Positions 18,105 through 25,785 of a stretch of DNA of 47,368 nucleotides are shown here, piece by piece (position 1 is the first letter of the stretch; each line of letters begins with the position of its first letter). Below the pieces are notes generated by a model. That model saw nothing but the letters and a program-made list of their open reading frames with translations. It did no database searches and was not told where the DNA came from. Position numbers and translations under genes: made by a program. The stretch lies in the NCBI RefSeq assembly GCF_900167115.1, contig NZ_FUXZ01000017.1, positions 1-47,368 of the forward strand. Reading direction: 5' to 3'. Origin of the DNA: Eubacterium uniforme. GTDB taxonomy: Bacteria; Bacillota; Clostridia; Lachnospirales; Lachnospiraceae.

Positions 18105-18141
18105 AATTATAAAGAGTGAAAAAAATTATAAAGAGTGAAAA
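18105..18141 (+). repeat. Two tandem 18-bp direct repeats upstream of the ABC genes
   Basis: AATTATAAAGAGTGAAAA occurs at 18105-18122 and again at 18124-18141, identical, with a period of 19 bp (near two helical turns). The repeats sit between the regulator terminator and the ribosome site of the permease gene. They may be binding sites for the NarL-type regulator or a local duplication. Confidence 0.85.
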
Positions 18142-18152
18142 TTAATGATATA

Positions 18153-18191
18153 GGGAGGTATTAAAGATAGAATATCTTTAAAAATATTATG
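18153..18191 (+). promoter_or_regulatory. Hairpin-bridged ribosome binding site of the first permease gene
   Basis: GGGAGGT at 18153-18159 is the only good Shine-Dalgarno site, but it lies 29 bases before the ATG at 18189. Between them TTAAAGATA and TATCTTTAA form a perfect 9-bp stem with a GAA loop (18161-18181). With the hairpin folded out, the effective spacing is eight bases, which is ideal. An in-frame stop at 18168 rules out an earlier start. Confidence 0.65.
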
Positions 18192-19364
18192 AAGAAGAAT
18201 GGAAAATCAAAGCTTAGCCCATGGCCATATGTAAGGAATAATAAAAGAAGAATGGCAAGTTTAATATTAAGTTTGGCGGCATTTGCTGTAATGATATATA
18301 TGGTGTGTTATTGCATTGATGCATCGTGTAAACCGTTTTATGAGGTTTGTCTGAATAAATATGATCATTTAAATGAGATTGCTATTAATTATGGTGATAG
18401 AATCAATGAAAAAATACAAAAAGAAAAAGAACAGAGTAATGGCAAGATGAGTGACAAGGAATATAATAGGCGATTCTGGGAGGAAGCATATAAGGAATTT
18501 GCTAAGGATAAGGAAAAGTTAAAAAAATTAGACCATGTGGATGATGTGCTTATGTATAAAAACGGATATGTAAATTATCAGAGTATCGCAGGTAATTATG
18601 GACATGTGGTTTATTTATTTGAGAGTATTGATGATATAAAGACTTATATGAATCATATTGATTTGAAAATTATAAAGGGGAGAATGCCTGAAAAAAGGGG
18701 AGAGATAGTAGTTGATAAGAAGATTGCTAAAAATCAGGGTGATCACTTATTAGATAAATTAGCTGAAGGATATGAGGTTGTAGGATATACAGATACTGAT
18801 GATTATGCATGTTTTGGCTACGCCGTGGAAGATGAAAATAATGGTTGGGAATTAGTCCTTACAGATAAACGTGTTAGTGTAAAGTCAGATATAGAAAAAC
18901 TTGGATTTCCTGTTTTATACGCTTATGATTATGATTCGGCTGAAAAGGATTTGGATACTGCAATAGGAAGTCTTGAGAACGTTAAATACGTGTTTACGAT
19001 AGTAACAAATATTGTGTTATCTTTGTGTATCATAGTTGTATTGTCGTTTCACATATCGGATAGACATAATGAATGGTGCCTTATTAGTTCAATAGGTTTT
19101 TCTAAAATTGAAGTATATGTGATGGCGTTTAAGGAGTTACTGATTGGATTTGTAATAGCTTTAATAGTTGGACTAGTTAGTGGAATAGGATGTGCCTATT
19201 ATATGGATAGGACCGTGATGGAAAATCTGGGAATTAGTATAGACTTATTTAGTGTTGATGCTATAGTGTTAATTATTTCAATGTATATATTAATGCTTGC
19301 GTTATGCCAGATACCATTATTTGTTAATTTAAATAAGATTACAACAATTGATGAGATAGAATAA
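18189..19364 (+). CDS. FtsX-like ABC transporter permease (first of two)
   Basis: This 391-residue MacB/FtsX-type permease has a cytoplasmic start SPWPYVRNNKRR that is typical of the family and fixes the ATG. One membrane helix (about 22-43) follows, then an extracellular domain of about 220 residues with GRMPEKRGEIVVDKK. Three C-terminal helices (about 265-290, 312-335 and 348-372) form the FtsX domain. The ATPase gene is 10 bases downstream. Such transporters move or sense peptides, lipids or antimicrobials rather than import sugars. The translation start is unusual (see 18153-18191). Confidence 0.87.
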   Translation: MKKNGKSKLSPWPYVRNNKRRMASLILSLAAFAVMIYMVCYCIDASCKPFYEVCLNKYDHLNEIAINYGDRINEKIQKEKEQSNGKMSDKEYNRRFWEEAYKEFAKDKEKLKKLDHVDDVLMYKNGYVNYQSIAGNYGHVVYLFESIDDIKTYMNHIDLKIIKGRMPEKRGEIVVDKKIAKNQGDHLLDKLAEGYEVVGYTDTDDYACFGYAVEDENNGWELVLTDKRVSVKSDIEKLGFPVLYAYDYDSAEKDLDTAIGSLENVKYVFTIVTNIVLSLCIIVVLSFHISDRHNEWCLISSIGFSKIEVYVMAFKELLIGFVIALIVGLVSGIGCAYYMDRTVMENLGISIDLFSVDAIVLIISMYILMLALCQIPLFVNLNKITTIDEIE

Positions 19365-19374
19365 GGAGTGGAAT

Positions 19375-20046
19375 ATGTTTGAATTTAAGGATGCAACAAT
19401 GATATATGACATGGATAAAGATGATATGGTCTATGCCATGAAAAAGATAAATCTAAAATTACCTGATACAGGTCTTGTTGGAATAATTGGTCCTTCGGGA
19501 AGCGGAAAGTCAACATTAATGTATACTATGTCAACATTAAAGAAGTTAACTGAAGGTGATATTCTTTATAATGGAGTGTCTATTGTAGATATTAATGATA
19601 ATAAAAGACAGCACCTAAGAAGGGATGAATTTGGATTTGTATTTCAGAGACATTACTTGGTTCCTTACATGACTGCTGTTGATAATGCAGTATTAGCAAC
19701 AAATGCTTCGGTTTCAGAAAGTAAAAAGAAGGCTAAGAAACTTTTATTAGAAATAGGATTAAAGGAAAAAGAGTTAAATAAAAGACCTGCTAAATTATCA
19801 GGTGGTCAGAGACAAAGGGTTGCAATTGCTAGAGCCATGATGAATGATCCTAAAGTGTTATTTGCTGATGAGCCTACTGCTAGTCTTGATCATGAGAATG
19901 CATTTCTTGTCATGAAAAGACTTAAGGAATATTCAAAGGACAGACTTGTTATTGTTATTACACATGATATTAGTATTATAAAGGACGCTAACATGATTGT
20001 TGAGATATGGGATGGAGAAGTTTCTAATGTAAAGGAGAATGCATAA
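19375..20046 (+). CDS. ABC transporter ATP-binding protein, MacB/LolD type
   Basis: The 223-residue ATPase has Walker A GPSGSGKST (39-47), Q loop FVFQRHYLVPYMTAVDN, signature LSGGQRQRVAIARAMM, Walker B VLFADEPTASLD and the switch His in VITHD. It has the length and motifs of the MacB/LolD/FtsE group that works with FtsX-like permeases, which flank it on both sides. AGGAGTGG lies before the ATG. Confidence 0.94.
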   Translation: MFEFKDATMIYDMDKDDMVYAMKKINLKLPDTGLVGIIGPSGSGKSTLMYTMSTLKKLTEGDILYNGVSIVDINDNKRQHLRRDEFGFVFQRHYLVPYMTAVDNAVLATNASVSESKKKAKKLLLEIGLKEKELNKRPAKLSGGQRQRVAIARAMMNDPKVLFADEPTASLDHENAFLVMKRLKEYSKDRLVIVITHDISIIKDANMIVEIWDGEVSNVKENA

Positions 20047-20047
20047 T

Positions 20048-21205
20048 ATGAAGCCATTTTCTGCATTGTACTATATAAAAAATAATTTTAAAAGAAGTAT
20101 AGTCATATCTATTATGATGAGCTTTGTGATGGTATGTTTTATGGGAGGAATGTATCTTGATAACATATCTGAAAGCTTTTTTATTAGGTATGATAAACCA
20201 GCTGAATATGCTTGGGTATATGTTAATACATCAAATAATGGTGGGGATGAAGAGACTGGAAAATTTCGAAATAAAATAGATTCTTATTTAACCAAAAATG
20301 TTAAAGAATACATGGAGGTTGGATATTTAAATTGTCAGTATATGTCAATTATGGGATTTAATAATAATAGCGAAAGTTTTATATTCTATAGCGTTGAAGA
20401 TTTTGAAAAGTATAAGAAATATACAACTGATTATCCTGATGATGTTAAACTTAGTGATGGCGAAATTCTGATGTCTGAACTACTTGCAAATAATATTGGA
20501 CTAAGGGATGGTGACATAGTTCATTATGATAAAGATGCAGGTAAATGTCAAAGAGTAGGATCACACAAGGTTAATTCAAGTTTTGTAAGATTATATAACA
20601 GAGATTTAAAAGTTAAAATCGTAAACATGAAGGGAATATGGGTAGCAGCTATTGATTCCACATATAATAATAGTGATAATCTTTTATTTTTAGGTGGAAC
20701 TGGTAAAGGTGTAGCAGATGATTTAAATAAGATTGCTGATAGTATAAATTCGGAATTTAAGAATGTTAGAGCTAGTACTAATGAGATTTTTATGAAAGAT
20801 TTGGATCGAGATATTGGATTTATGTATTCGGTTCTTGGTCTTATAATTGGTGTAGTTTCAGTTGTGTTAGCAGTTACAATTAATGCAACAGTTGCTGCAA
20901 CTTATGAAAAGAGAAAGTTTGAATTTTCAATCTATAAAGCACTAGGATATAATAAAAAGAGTATATTTAAAAAGGTATGCTCTGAAACGTTAATTATGAA
21001 TGCTGCTGGAGTAATTTTGGGATGTGTATTCTGTGCGATTGTATTTGCTGTATTGAACGAAAATATGTATGAACAAGGATTCCACTTTTACTTCATCTCA
21101 GCAAATGGCATAAAAGCCGCCATCATATGTGACATATGTGTCTTAATACCTGTAATATTTTTTAATTACAGAAGAACAAATAAATACGATGTTACAGTAT
21201 ATTAA
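20048..21205 (+). CDS. FtsX-like ABC transporter permease (second)
   Basis: The 385-residue permease has one N-terminal helix (about 14-35), an extracellular domain of about 220 residues, and three C-terminal helices (about 255-283, 310-335, 350-372) with YEKRKFEFSIYKALGYNKKS, the FtsX-domain signature. The start is ATG 20048, ten bases after AAGGAG; an in-frame ATG at 20039 is too close to that site. With the permease at 18189 it forms a heterodimer around the ATPase. Its stop codon lies at the edge of the foldback element at 21202. Confidence 0.87.
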   Translation: MKPFSALYYIKNNFKRSIVISIMMSFVMVCFMGGMYLDNISESFFIRYDKPAEYAWVYVNTSNNGGDEETGKFRNKIDSYLTKNVKEYMEVGYLNCQYMSIMGFNNNSESFIFYSVEDFEKYKKYTTDYPDDVKLSDGEILMSELLANNIGLRDGDIVHYDKDAGKCQRVGSHKVNSSFVRLYNRDLKVKIVNMKGIWVAAIDSTYNNSDNLLFLGGTGKGVADDLNKIADSINSEFKNVRASTNEIFMKDLDRDIGFMYSVLGLIIGVVSVVLAVTINATVAATYEKRKFEFSIYKALGYNKKSIFKKVCSETLIMNAAGVILGCVFCAIVFAVLNENMYEQGFHFYFISANGIKAAIICDICVLIPVIFFNYRRTNKYDVTVY

Positions 21206-21638
21206 ATGCCGATTGTATTATGAGCCTAAAGCCCAAGGGCTAAGCAGAATAATATTTTTTAGCACGGACCATTGCGGGTCTCAGCACTTAGTGAGTAAGT
21301 AGCAGTTTGATACTAAGATTATACTGTATAATAAGATATATTAATATAATTCATTTGCATAACGCGAAAGCGTTATGTAATAATAAAGAAGATAGGATAA
21401 CTGAATGCTTGTATTCAAGTTATCCTATCTTTTTTATTATTATGTAATACTTGTATTATACGAATGAATTATATGATATATAATATATATTTATTATATG
21501 TAATATATACAATACTGCTGCTTACGAACTTAGTACTGCTAGGGGTAGCCCGCACTGTGCGAGAGCAGTGCCCGGGATGAACAATATATTCTGCTTAGCC
21601 CATGGGGCTTTAGTCGCTACATACTAATCGGCATTTAA
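21202..21638. repeat. 437-bp foldback element (long imperfect inverted repeat)
   Basis: Both ends read TTAAATGCCGAT inward, a perfect 12-bp terminal inverted repeat. The arms are diverged inverted copies. Each carries CTAAAGCCC...GGGCTAAGCAGAAT, then a GC-rich block (GCAC...GCGGG...AGCAGT), then an AT-rich stretch with ATAATTCATT, and they meet at a central terminator-like hairpin. The TAA stops of both convergent genes fall in the terminal repeats. No reading frame of note is inside. It could be a MITE-like element, a structured RNA, or a double terminator assembled from repeats. Confidence 0.8.
21389..21436. terminator. Central bidirectional terminator of the foldback element
   Basis: AAGATAGGATAACT pairs with AGTTATCCTATCTT, and pairing extends outward through TAATAATAAA/TTTATTATTA. 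A and T runs on both sides let it stop transcription from either of the convergent genes. A separate small hairpin (CATAACGC GAAA GCGTTATG) lies just left of it at 21358-21377. Confidence 0.85.
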
Positions 21639-22471
21639 AATGCTATGATTAGACCGAAGCGTTCTGCGTAGAATGAACAAAGACCACGGGTTGGGTGGAT
21701 ACTTACAGAAATGTTTGCCCAGGTTTCTTCGATGATTCCCTTAAGAGTTTCAGCAAGTTCTGAGTTTTGGCAATGAGTAATAACAACTTCTTTGCCGGAA
21801 AAACCAATATTTTTAATCTCATTAATAATTGAGTTTAATGCTTTTTTCTTACCACGGCATATATGTTTAACACCGATAGTTCCTTTTTCAGTTGCTTCAC
21901 CAACACCGATAAGTCCAAGCTTATGAGCAACGAATCCAGCCATCTTATTCATACGTCCGTTTTTAACTAGATTATCAAAAGATGATAATGCAAATAATGT
22001 ATGAACTGATTTTTGATATTCCTTTATTTTATTAGATACTTCGTCAAAATCAAGGCCCTCAGAAATAAGTTCATTTAATTTCTTTAAAATTAAAATTGGT
22101 GATGGGCCAGTTGATAATGAATCAACGATTAAAACCTTTTTATCAGGATTATCTTCTAAAATCATATCCTTTGCAGCAACTGCACTATTATAACTTCCTG
22201 AAAGAGAAGAAGTAATAGTAACCGCACAAGAATATCCTTCTTTTGAAAACTCATTATACCATGTTTCAGGTGATGGACAAGCAGTAAGGCTTGCGTTCTT
22301 GCTTGCATACATTGCATCGATCATTTCATCGAGATTAATGTTTTCATCATCGACATAATCAACCCCATCAATAGTCATAACAAATGGTACCGTTGAAAAT
22401 TCAACGTCTTCACCTAAATTATCAAGTTTAAAAATATCACAACTACTGTCGGATACAATATTCCACTTCAT
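21635..22471 (-). CDS. DegV-family fatty-acid-binding protein
   Basis: DegV proteins bind fatty acids, in some species as the FakB subunit for a fatty acid kinase. The 278-residue product shows the N-terminal VSDSSCD, the block TACPSPETWYNEF, the lipid-binding loop ITSSLSGSYNSA, and the C-terminal RGLCSFYAERFGLIIAF. GAGGA lies before the ATG. It is a single gene with a perfect promoter at 22562-22590. Its stop codon lies in the right terminal repeat of the foldback element. No fatty acid kinase gene is nearby. Confidence 0.92.
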   Translation of the reverse strand: MKWNIVSDSSCDIFKLDNLGEDVEFSTVPFVMTIDGVDYVDDENINLDEMIDAMYASKNASLTACPSPETWYNEFSKEGYSCAVTITSSLSGSYNSAVAAKDMILEDNPDKKVLIVDSLSTGPSPILILKKLNELISEGLDFDEVSNKIKEYQKSVHTLFALSSFDNLVKNGRMNKMAGFVAHKLGLIGVGEATEKGTIGVKHICRGKKKALNSIINEIKNIGFSGKEVVITHCQNSELAETLKGIIEETWANISVSIHPTRGLCSFYAERFGLIIAF

Positions 22472-22561
22472 AAATCAATTCCTCGTACTTTCCTTTATAT
22501 ACCCTTTAGATTCTATGTAGTAATTAATACCACATATTATCGTATTCGATATCATAAAGAA

Positions 22562-22590
22562 ATTATATTATACTAAAACAACAATGTCAA
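22562..22590 (-). promoter_or_regulatory. Perfect consensus promoter of the degV gene
   Basis: On the minus strand TTGACA (complement of 22585-22590), 17 bases, TATAAT (complement of 22562-22567). The leader is about 80 bases. Confidence 0.88.
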
Positions 22591-22593
22591 ATA

Positions 22594-22626
22594 AAAAGAA
22601 TCCATGTAATGATCATGAATTCTTTT
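22594..22626 (-). terminator. Terminator of azlCD overlapping the azlD stop
   Basis: On the minus strand AAAGAATTCATG pairs with CATGGATTCTTT (one mismatch), followed by a T run. It starts within the azlD stop codon and abuts the degV promoter. Confidence 0.8.
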
Positions 22627-22939
22627 AAAATGGTATAATTAATTCGCATACAAAAACGGTTAAACTAGCAAGAAATGCAACCGTCATAAGCGAAGCGTTT
22701 CTAAGTGATAACATAACGGCGACGAAAAGACCGACACTAGCAGCAATGACACTGTTAGGTGCATAAAATATGGCTGGAATAGTCATGGCTGTTAGAACCG
22801 CATAAGGTATGTATGCTAAAAAAGATCTTATAAATTTATTCTCTATTTTGTTCTTAACAAGAGCAAATGGCAATGCTCTAATAAGATATGTTGATAAAGC
22901 CATTAAAAATAAATAGCAAAAATACGATTTGTTATTCAA
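22625..22939 (-). CDS. azlD: AzlD-type branched-chain amino acid exporter, small subunit
   Basis: The 104-residue protein has four predicted membrane segments and the AzlD pattern (ALSTYLIRALPFAL, FLAYIPYAVLTAMTIPA, ...GLFVAVMLSLRNASLMTVAF). It works with AzlC in export of branched-chain amino acids or their analogues. The start is TTG (complement of 22937-22939) nine bases after AAGGAG; no ATG fits. It lies 38 bases after azlC, so the two are one operon. Confidence 0.9.
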   Translation of the reverse strand: MNNKSYFCYLFLMALSTYLIRALPFALVKNKIENKFIRSFLAYIPYAVLTAMTIPAIFYAPNSVIAASVGLFVAVMLSLRNASLMTVAFLASLTVFVCELIIPF

Positions 22940-22977
22940 AATGATAATCTCCTTACAAATAAGAATGAATGGAATGA

Positions 22978-23691
22978 TTAATTAGTAGATGCATTTTCAT
23001 CATCGCTAATTGGAAAGAATATAGCACCAAGAAGTGATGCAATGATTGCACATATACTAATAGCAATCCCGCCAGGTACCTTGTTAAGTAATGGCAGAAA
23101 TTTAAATAAAGTACTAAATATCGCGGCGATAATAACTACAAAAACATAGGAATATCCTTTTTTTAATTCTGGAACAACAATGGCGACAAACATGCCGTAT
23201 ATGGCAATGCTTAGAGCGCTCATAAGTCTGTTAGGTAAAATGCTACCTAGAATCGAACCTAGAAGTGTGCCAGATGTCCATCCTATGTAAGGCATAATAC
23301 ATAAACCAGCAAAGAAAGATCTAGTAATTTCTTCTTCACTTATTGCCACTCCGAAAATCTCATCCGTAACAAATGCACCGAATATCCATCTCCATATTCC
23401 AGAAAATTTTTTACTTACTTTCTGTGAAAGAGATATCGACATAAATGAATAACGTACATTTATGGTAAATTGTGATATTAACATTTCAATGTAATGGCCA
23501 GGGTTTGTCATAATCTGAATACCAGCATACTGACCGGCGCTAGTAACGCAAAGCATAGATACTAAAACCGACTGCCATATAGTAAAACCAAGAGAAACGG
23601 CCATGATTCCAAAGGTAAAAGAAACCGATAAGTAACCAAGGCAAATTGGTATCCCGCTCTTGATTCCACGAATAAAGTTTTTATTACTCAT
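22978..23691 (-). CDS. azlC: AzlC-type branched-chain amino acid exporter, large subunit
   Basis: The 237-residue membrane protein has the AzlC features GIKSGIPICLGYLSVSFTFG, TSAGQYAGIQIM, NVRYSFMSISLSQK and FVTDEIFG. It forms an exporter with AzlD. GGAGAAAAT lies before the ATG, and the promoter is at 23747-23775. Its gene is divergent from the PrsW gene. Confidence 0.93.
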   Translation of the reverse strand: MSNKNFIRGIKSGIPICLGYLSVSFTFGIMAVSLGFTIWQSVLVSMLCVTSAGQYAGIQIMTNPGHYIEMLISQFTINVRYSFMSISLSQKVSKKFSGIWRWIFGAFVTDEIFGVAISEEEITRSFFAGLCIMPYIGWTSGTLLGSILGSILPNRLMSALSIAIYGMFVAIVVPELKKGYSYVFVVIIAAIFSTLFKFLPLLNKVPGGIAISICAIIASLLGAIFFPISDDENASTN

Positions 23692-23746
23692 ATTTTCTCC
23701 AAAAATAATGGATAAACTATTTATTTATCCAAATTCATACCATGAT

Positions 23747-23775
23747 ATTATAGAGCAAATACTAATTAACTTCAA
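23747..23775 (-). promoter_or_regulatory. Promoter of azlCD
   Basis: On the minus strand TTGAAG, 17 bases, TATAAT. The leader is about 50 bases. On the other strand I see no equally good promoter for prsW. Confidence 0.8.
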
Positions 23776-23888
23776 GGAATAATATGTAATAAATAGATGA
23801 AAAATATAAAGAAAAAGGTTATAATTGTTGATATGAGAAATCGTGGGATTTCGTATAAATAATATAAGGGAAAGTTTGAGGTTATATC

Positions 23889-24581
23889 ATGGTTTTAACA
23901 ATACTTGCAGTTATACCAGGAATAGTATTATTTTCGCTGGTGTATGGTCTTGATAGGAATGAAAAAGAACCTATGGGACTTATGTGGAAATTATTTTGTC
24001 TTGGAGCAATATCGGTAATACCAGCGGCAATAGTTGAGCTTATTTTAAAGAATGTTTATCAGAGTACATTTGCGTTTAATAATATTGTTTATCTTATTGC
24101 ACTGTGCTATTTTGCAATTGGTTTAGCCGAAGAAGGAGGTAAGTACTTTTTTTTAAAAATGGCAACTTGGAAATCGCCAGAATTTAATTATACTTTTGAT
24201 GGTGTTGTATATGCGGTGACAGTTTCGTTAGGATTTGCTGTGATTGAAAATATAATGTATGTTTTATCAACAAGAAGTTTTGGTGTTGCAATTATGAGAG
24301 CTTTATTATCAGTTCCGGGCCATGCTATGTTTGGTGTATATATGGGTACATATTATGGAATAGCAAAATTAAGTGAAAGTTATATTAATACTGCAGGTAG
24401 GGATAAGAATTTATTTAGAGCATATGCAGCAGCTGTGTTTATTCATGGTACATATGATTTTTGCTTGATGACAGGACAGGTTGTTATAGTAATTCCATTT
24501 TTGATTTTTGAAATATGGTTTACATTTCATACATATAAGAAATTGAAATTATTAGCAGGTGCAGATAGAAGAATACAGTAG
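23889..24581 (+). CDS. PrsW-family intramembrane metalloprotease
   Basis: The 230-residue protein has about seven membrane helices and the PrsW catalytic motifs: GLAEEGGKYF (Glu81-Glu82), the FAVIEN block (Glu120), and metal-ligand histidines in VPGHAMFG (His145) and FIHGTYDF (His186). PrsW of Bacillus subtilis cuts the anti-sigma factor RsiW after antimicrobial peptide stress, but no sigma/anti-sigma pair is in this window, so the substrate is unknown. It is a single gene between the divergent azlC and the convergent AraC gene. Confidence 0.92.
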   Translation: MVLTILAVIPGIVLFSLVYGLDRNEKEPMGLMWKLFCLGAISVIPAAIVELILKNVYQSTFAFNNIVYLIALCYFAIGLAEEGGKYFFLKMATWKSPEFNYTFDGVVYAVTVSLGFAVIENIMYVLSTRSFGVAIMRALLSVPGHAMFGVYMGTYYGIAKLSESYINTAGRDKNLFRAYAAAVFIHGTYDFCLMTGQVVIVIPFLIFEIWFTFHTYKKLKLLAGADRRIQ

Positions 24582-24586
24582 ATGAT

Positions 24587-24621
24587 AAAAAACAGTAGTA
24601 ATTACGATACTACTGTTTTTT
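24587..24621. terminator. Bidirectional terminator between prsW and the AraC gene
   Basis: A perfect 14-bp stem AAAAAACAGTAGTA/TACTACTGTTTTTT with a 7-base loop, with A and T runs on both sides. It serves the two convergent genes. Confidence 0.92.
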
Positions 24622-24622
24622 A

Positions 24623-25474
24623 TTATAGAGATTTTCTGTATTGTAATGGCGGCATGCCAAAAAGTTTGCGAAAACTTCTTATAAAATAACTGATGTTACC
24701 AAATCCGGAAGAAAGTGCAACATCGGTGATAGGAAGCTCAGTTGTTTCTAAAAGTTCACGTGCCTTGTTTAGGCGCAAGTGAAGAAGAAACTCACTATAT
24801 CCAATATTAAAATGTGCTTTAAAGTATCTTGATAAGTATTTTTCTGACATATGGAATTCCTCAGCCATTGTGGTCAGTGAAATATTTTCAGCATACTTAC
24901 TTCGCATATATTCAATAAGATCTTTTTGTAGAAGCGTCTCATTTTGTTTCGAAATTTTATATAATGGATGCTTATATGTATATAAAAGTTGAAAAATCTG
25001 AAGCAGATATATTCTTGATTGGAAATGATTTTTTGCTTTATTGTGGTCTAGTAAAATTAGACTATTTATGATCATTCTAAATTCCCGTATTAAACTTTTG
25101 TTTTTAACCTGATGCTCATATTTTAGAGCTCCAACTCTTAAAGGTTTTGTTAGGTTTTCTTCTAAAGTATCATCCGTTCTAAATGAAATAAATTCAAGTG
25201 GGAAAAGGATAGTATAGAATTCAGCTTCATAATTCTCTGTTCCTATATAGTGAAGTTCCCCTGGATTAACTAAGAAAATATCACCTTCATTACCAACAAA
25301 TGTTTTATCCTCAATGTTAACTTTTACGCCACTTCTAACAATATATATAATCTCAAAATGCTCGTGCCAGTGTACTGGTATTTGATACATTCTTGGGTTA
25401 TTTTTTATATGATATTGAACATAACCATATTCTTTAGTTCCGTGTGGAACGTTTTCTCTTAAATCTATTCGCAT
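24623..25474 (-). CDS. AraC-family regulator with cupin sensor domain
   Basis: The 283-residue regulator has an N-terminal cupin domain (about 20-95: PVHWHEHFEIIYIV, GDIFLVNPGELHYIG) that probably binds a sugar, and a C-terminal AraC HTH pair (about 185-282: ISLTTMAEEFHMSEKYLSRYF and ITDVALSSGFGNISYFIRSF). GGAGG lies before the ATG. It is divergent from the MATE and exo-oligoxylanase genes, which are its likely targets. The inducer is probably a xylo-oligosaccharide or xylose (inference from the neighbour). Confidence 0.92.
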   Translation of the reverse strand: MRIDLRENVPHGTKEYGYVQYHIKNNPRMYQIPVHWHEHFEIIYIVRSGVKVNIEDKTFVGNEGDIFLVNPGELHYIGTENYEAEFYTILFPLEFISFRTDDTLEENLTKPLRVGALKYEHQVKNKSLIREFRMIINSLILLDHNKAKNHFQSRIYLLQIFQLLYTYKHPLYKISKQNETLLQKDLIEYMRSKYAENISLTTMAEEFHMSEKYLSRYFKAHFNIGYSEFLLHLRLNKARELLETTELPITDVALSSGFGNISYFIRSFRKLFGMPPLQYRKSL

Positions 25475-25785
25475 CTAGGAACCTCCGTATATTTTGATAT
25501 AAATAAAATCTGGAAACTGTGTTAAAAACGGTTAATGAAAGTTAACATAGATTATACCATAAAAGTAGAAAAAGTGCAATTTTAAGTGAAAATAATGCAA
25601 GAAAAAGGGGTATTCTGATGTTAAAATTGAGAAAAAATGAAATTAAGTTTAAACCTAATTACGTCTCATTTATCAATGGGAAAAAAAGAGAGAATAAAAA
25701 CCATTTATAAAACCAAAATATTTATAAAACAAAAAAAGAAAAAAGAAAACTAGGAAATTGTATTTGTAAAAAAGAGGATTAAGAG
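25475..25785. other. Divergent regulatory region between the AraC gene and MATE gene
   Basis: This 311-base gap holds the AraC promoter at 25551-25579, an inverted repeat TGTTAA-N16-TTAACA (25520-25547) where that promoter would start transcription, and on the MATE side an A-rich stretch with two 11-bp direct repeats ATTTATAAAAC (25703-25713 and 25720-25730, period 17). The direct repeats fit the head-to-tail sites favoured by AraC proteins. No convincing promoter for the MATE gene is visible, which would fit dependence on an activator. Confidence 0.55.
25551..25579 (-). promoter_or_regulatory. Promoter of the AraC-family gene
   Basis: On the minus strand TTGCAC, 17 bases, TATAAT preceded by TGG (extended -10). 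The predicted start falls on the TGTTAA/TTAACA dyad, consistent with autoregulation. Confidence 0.75.
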
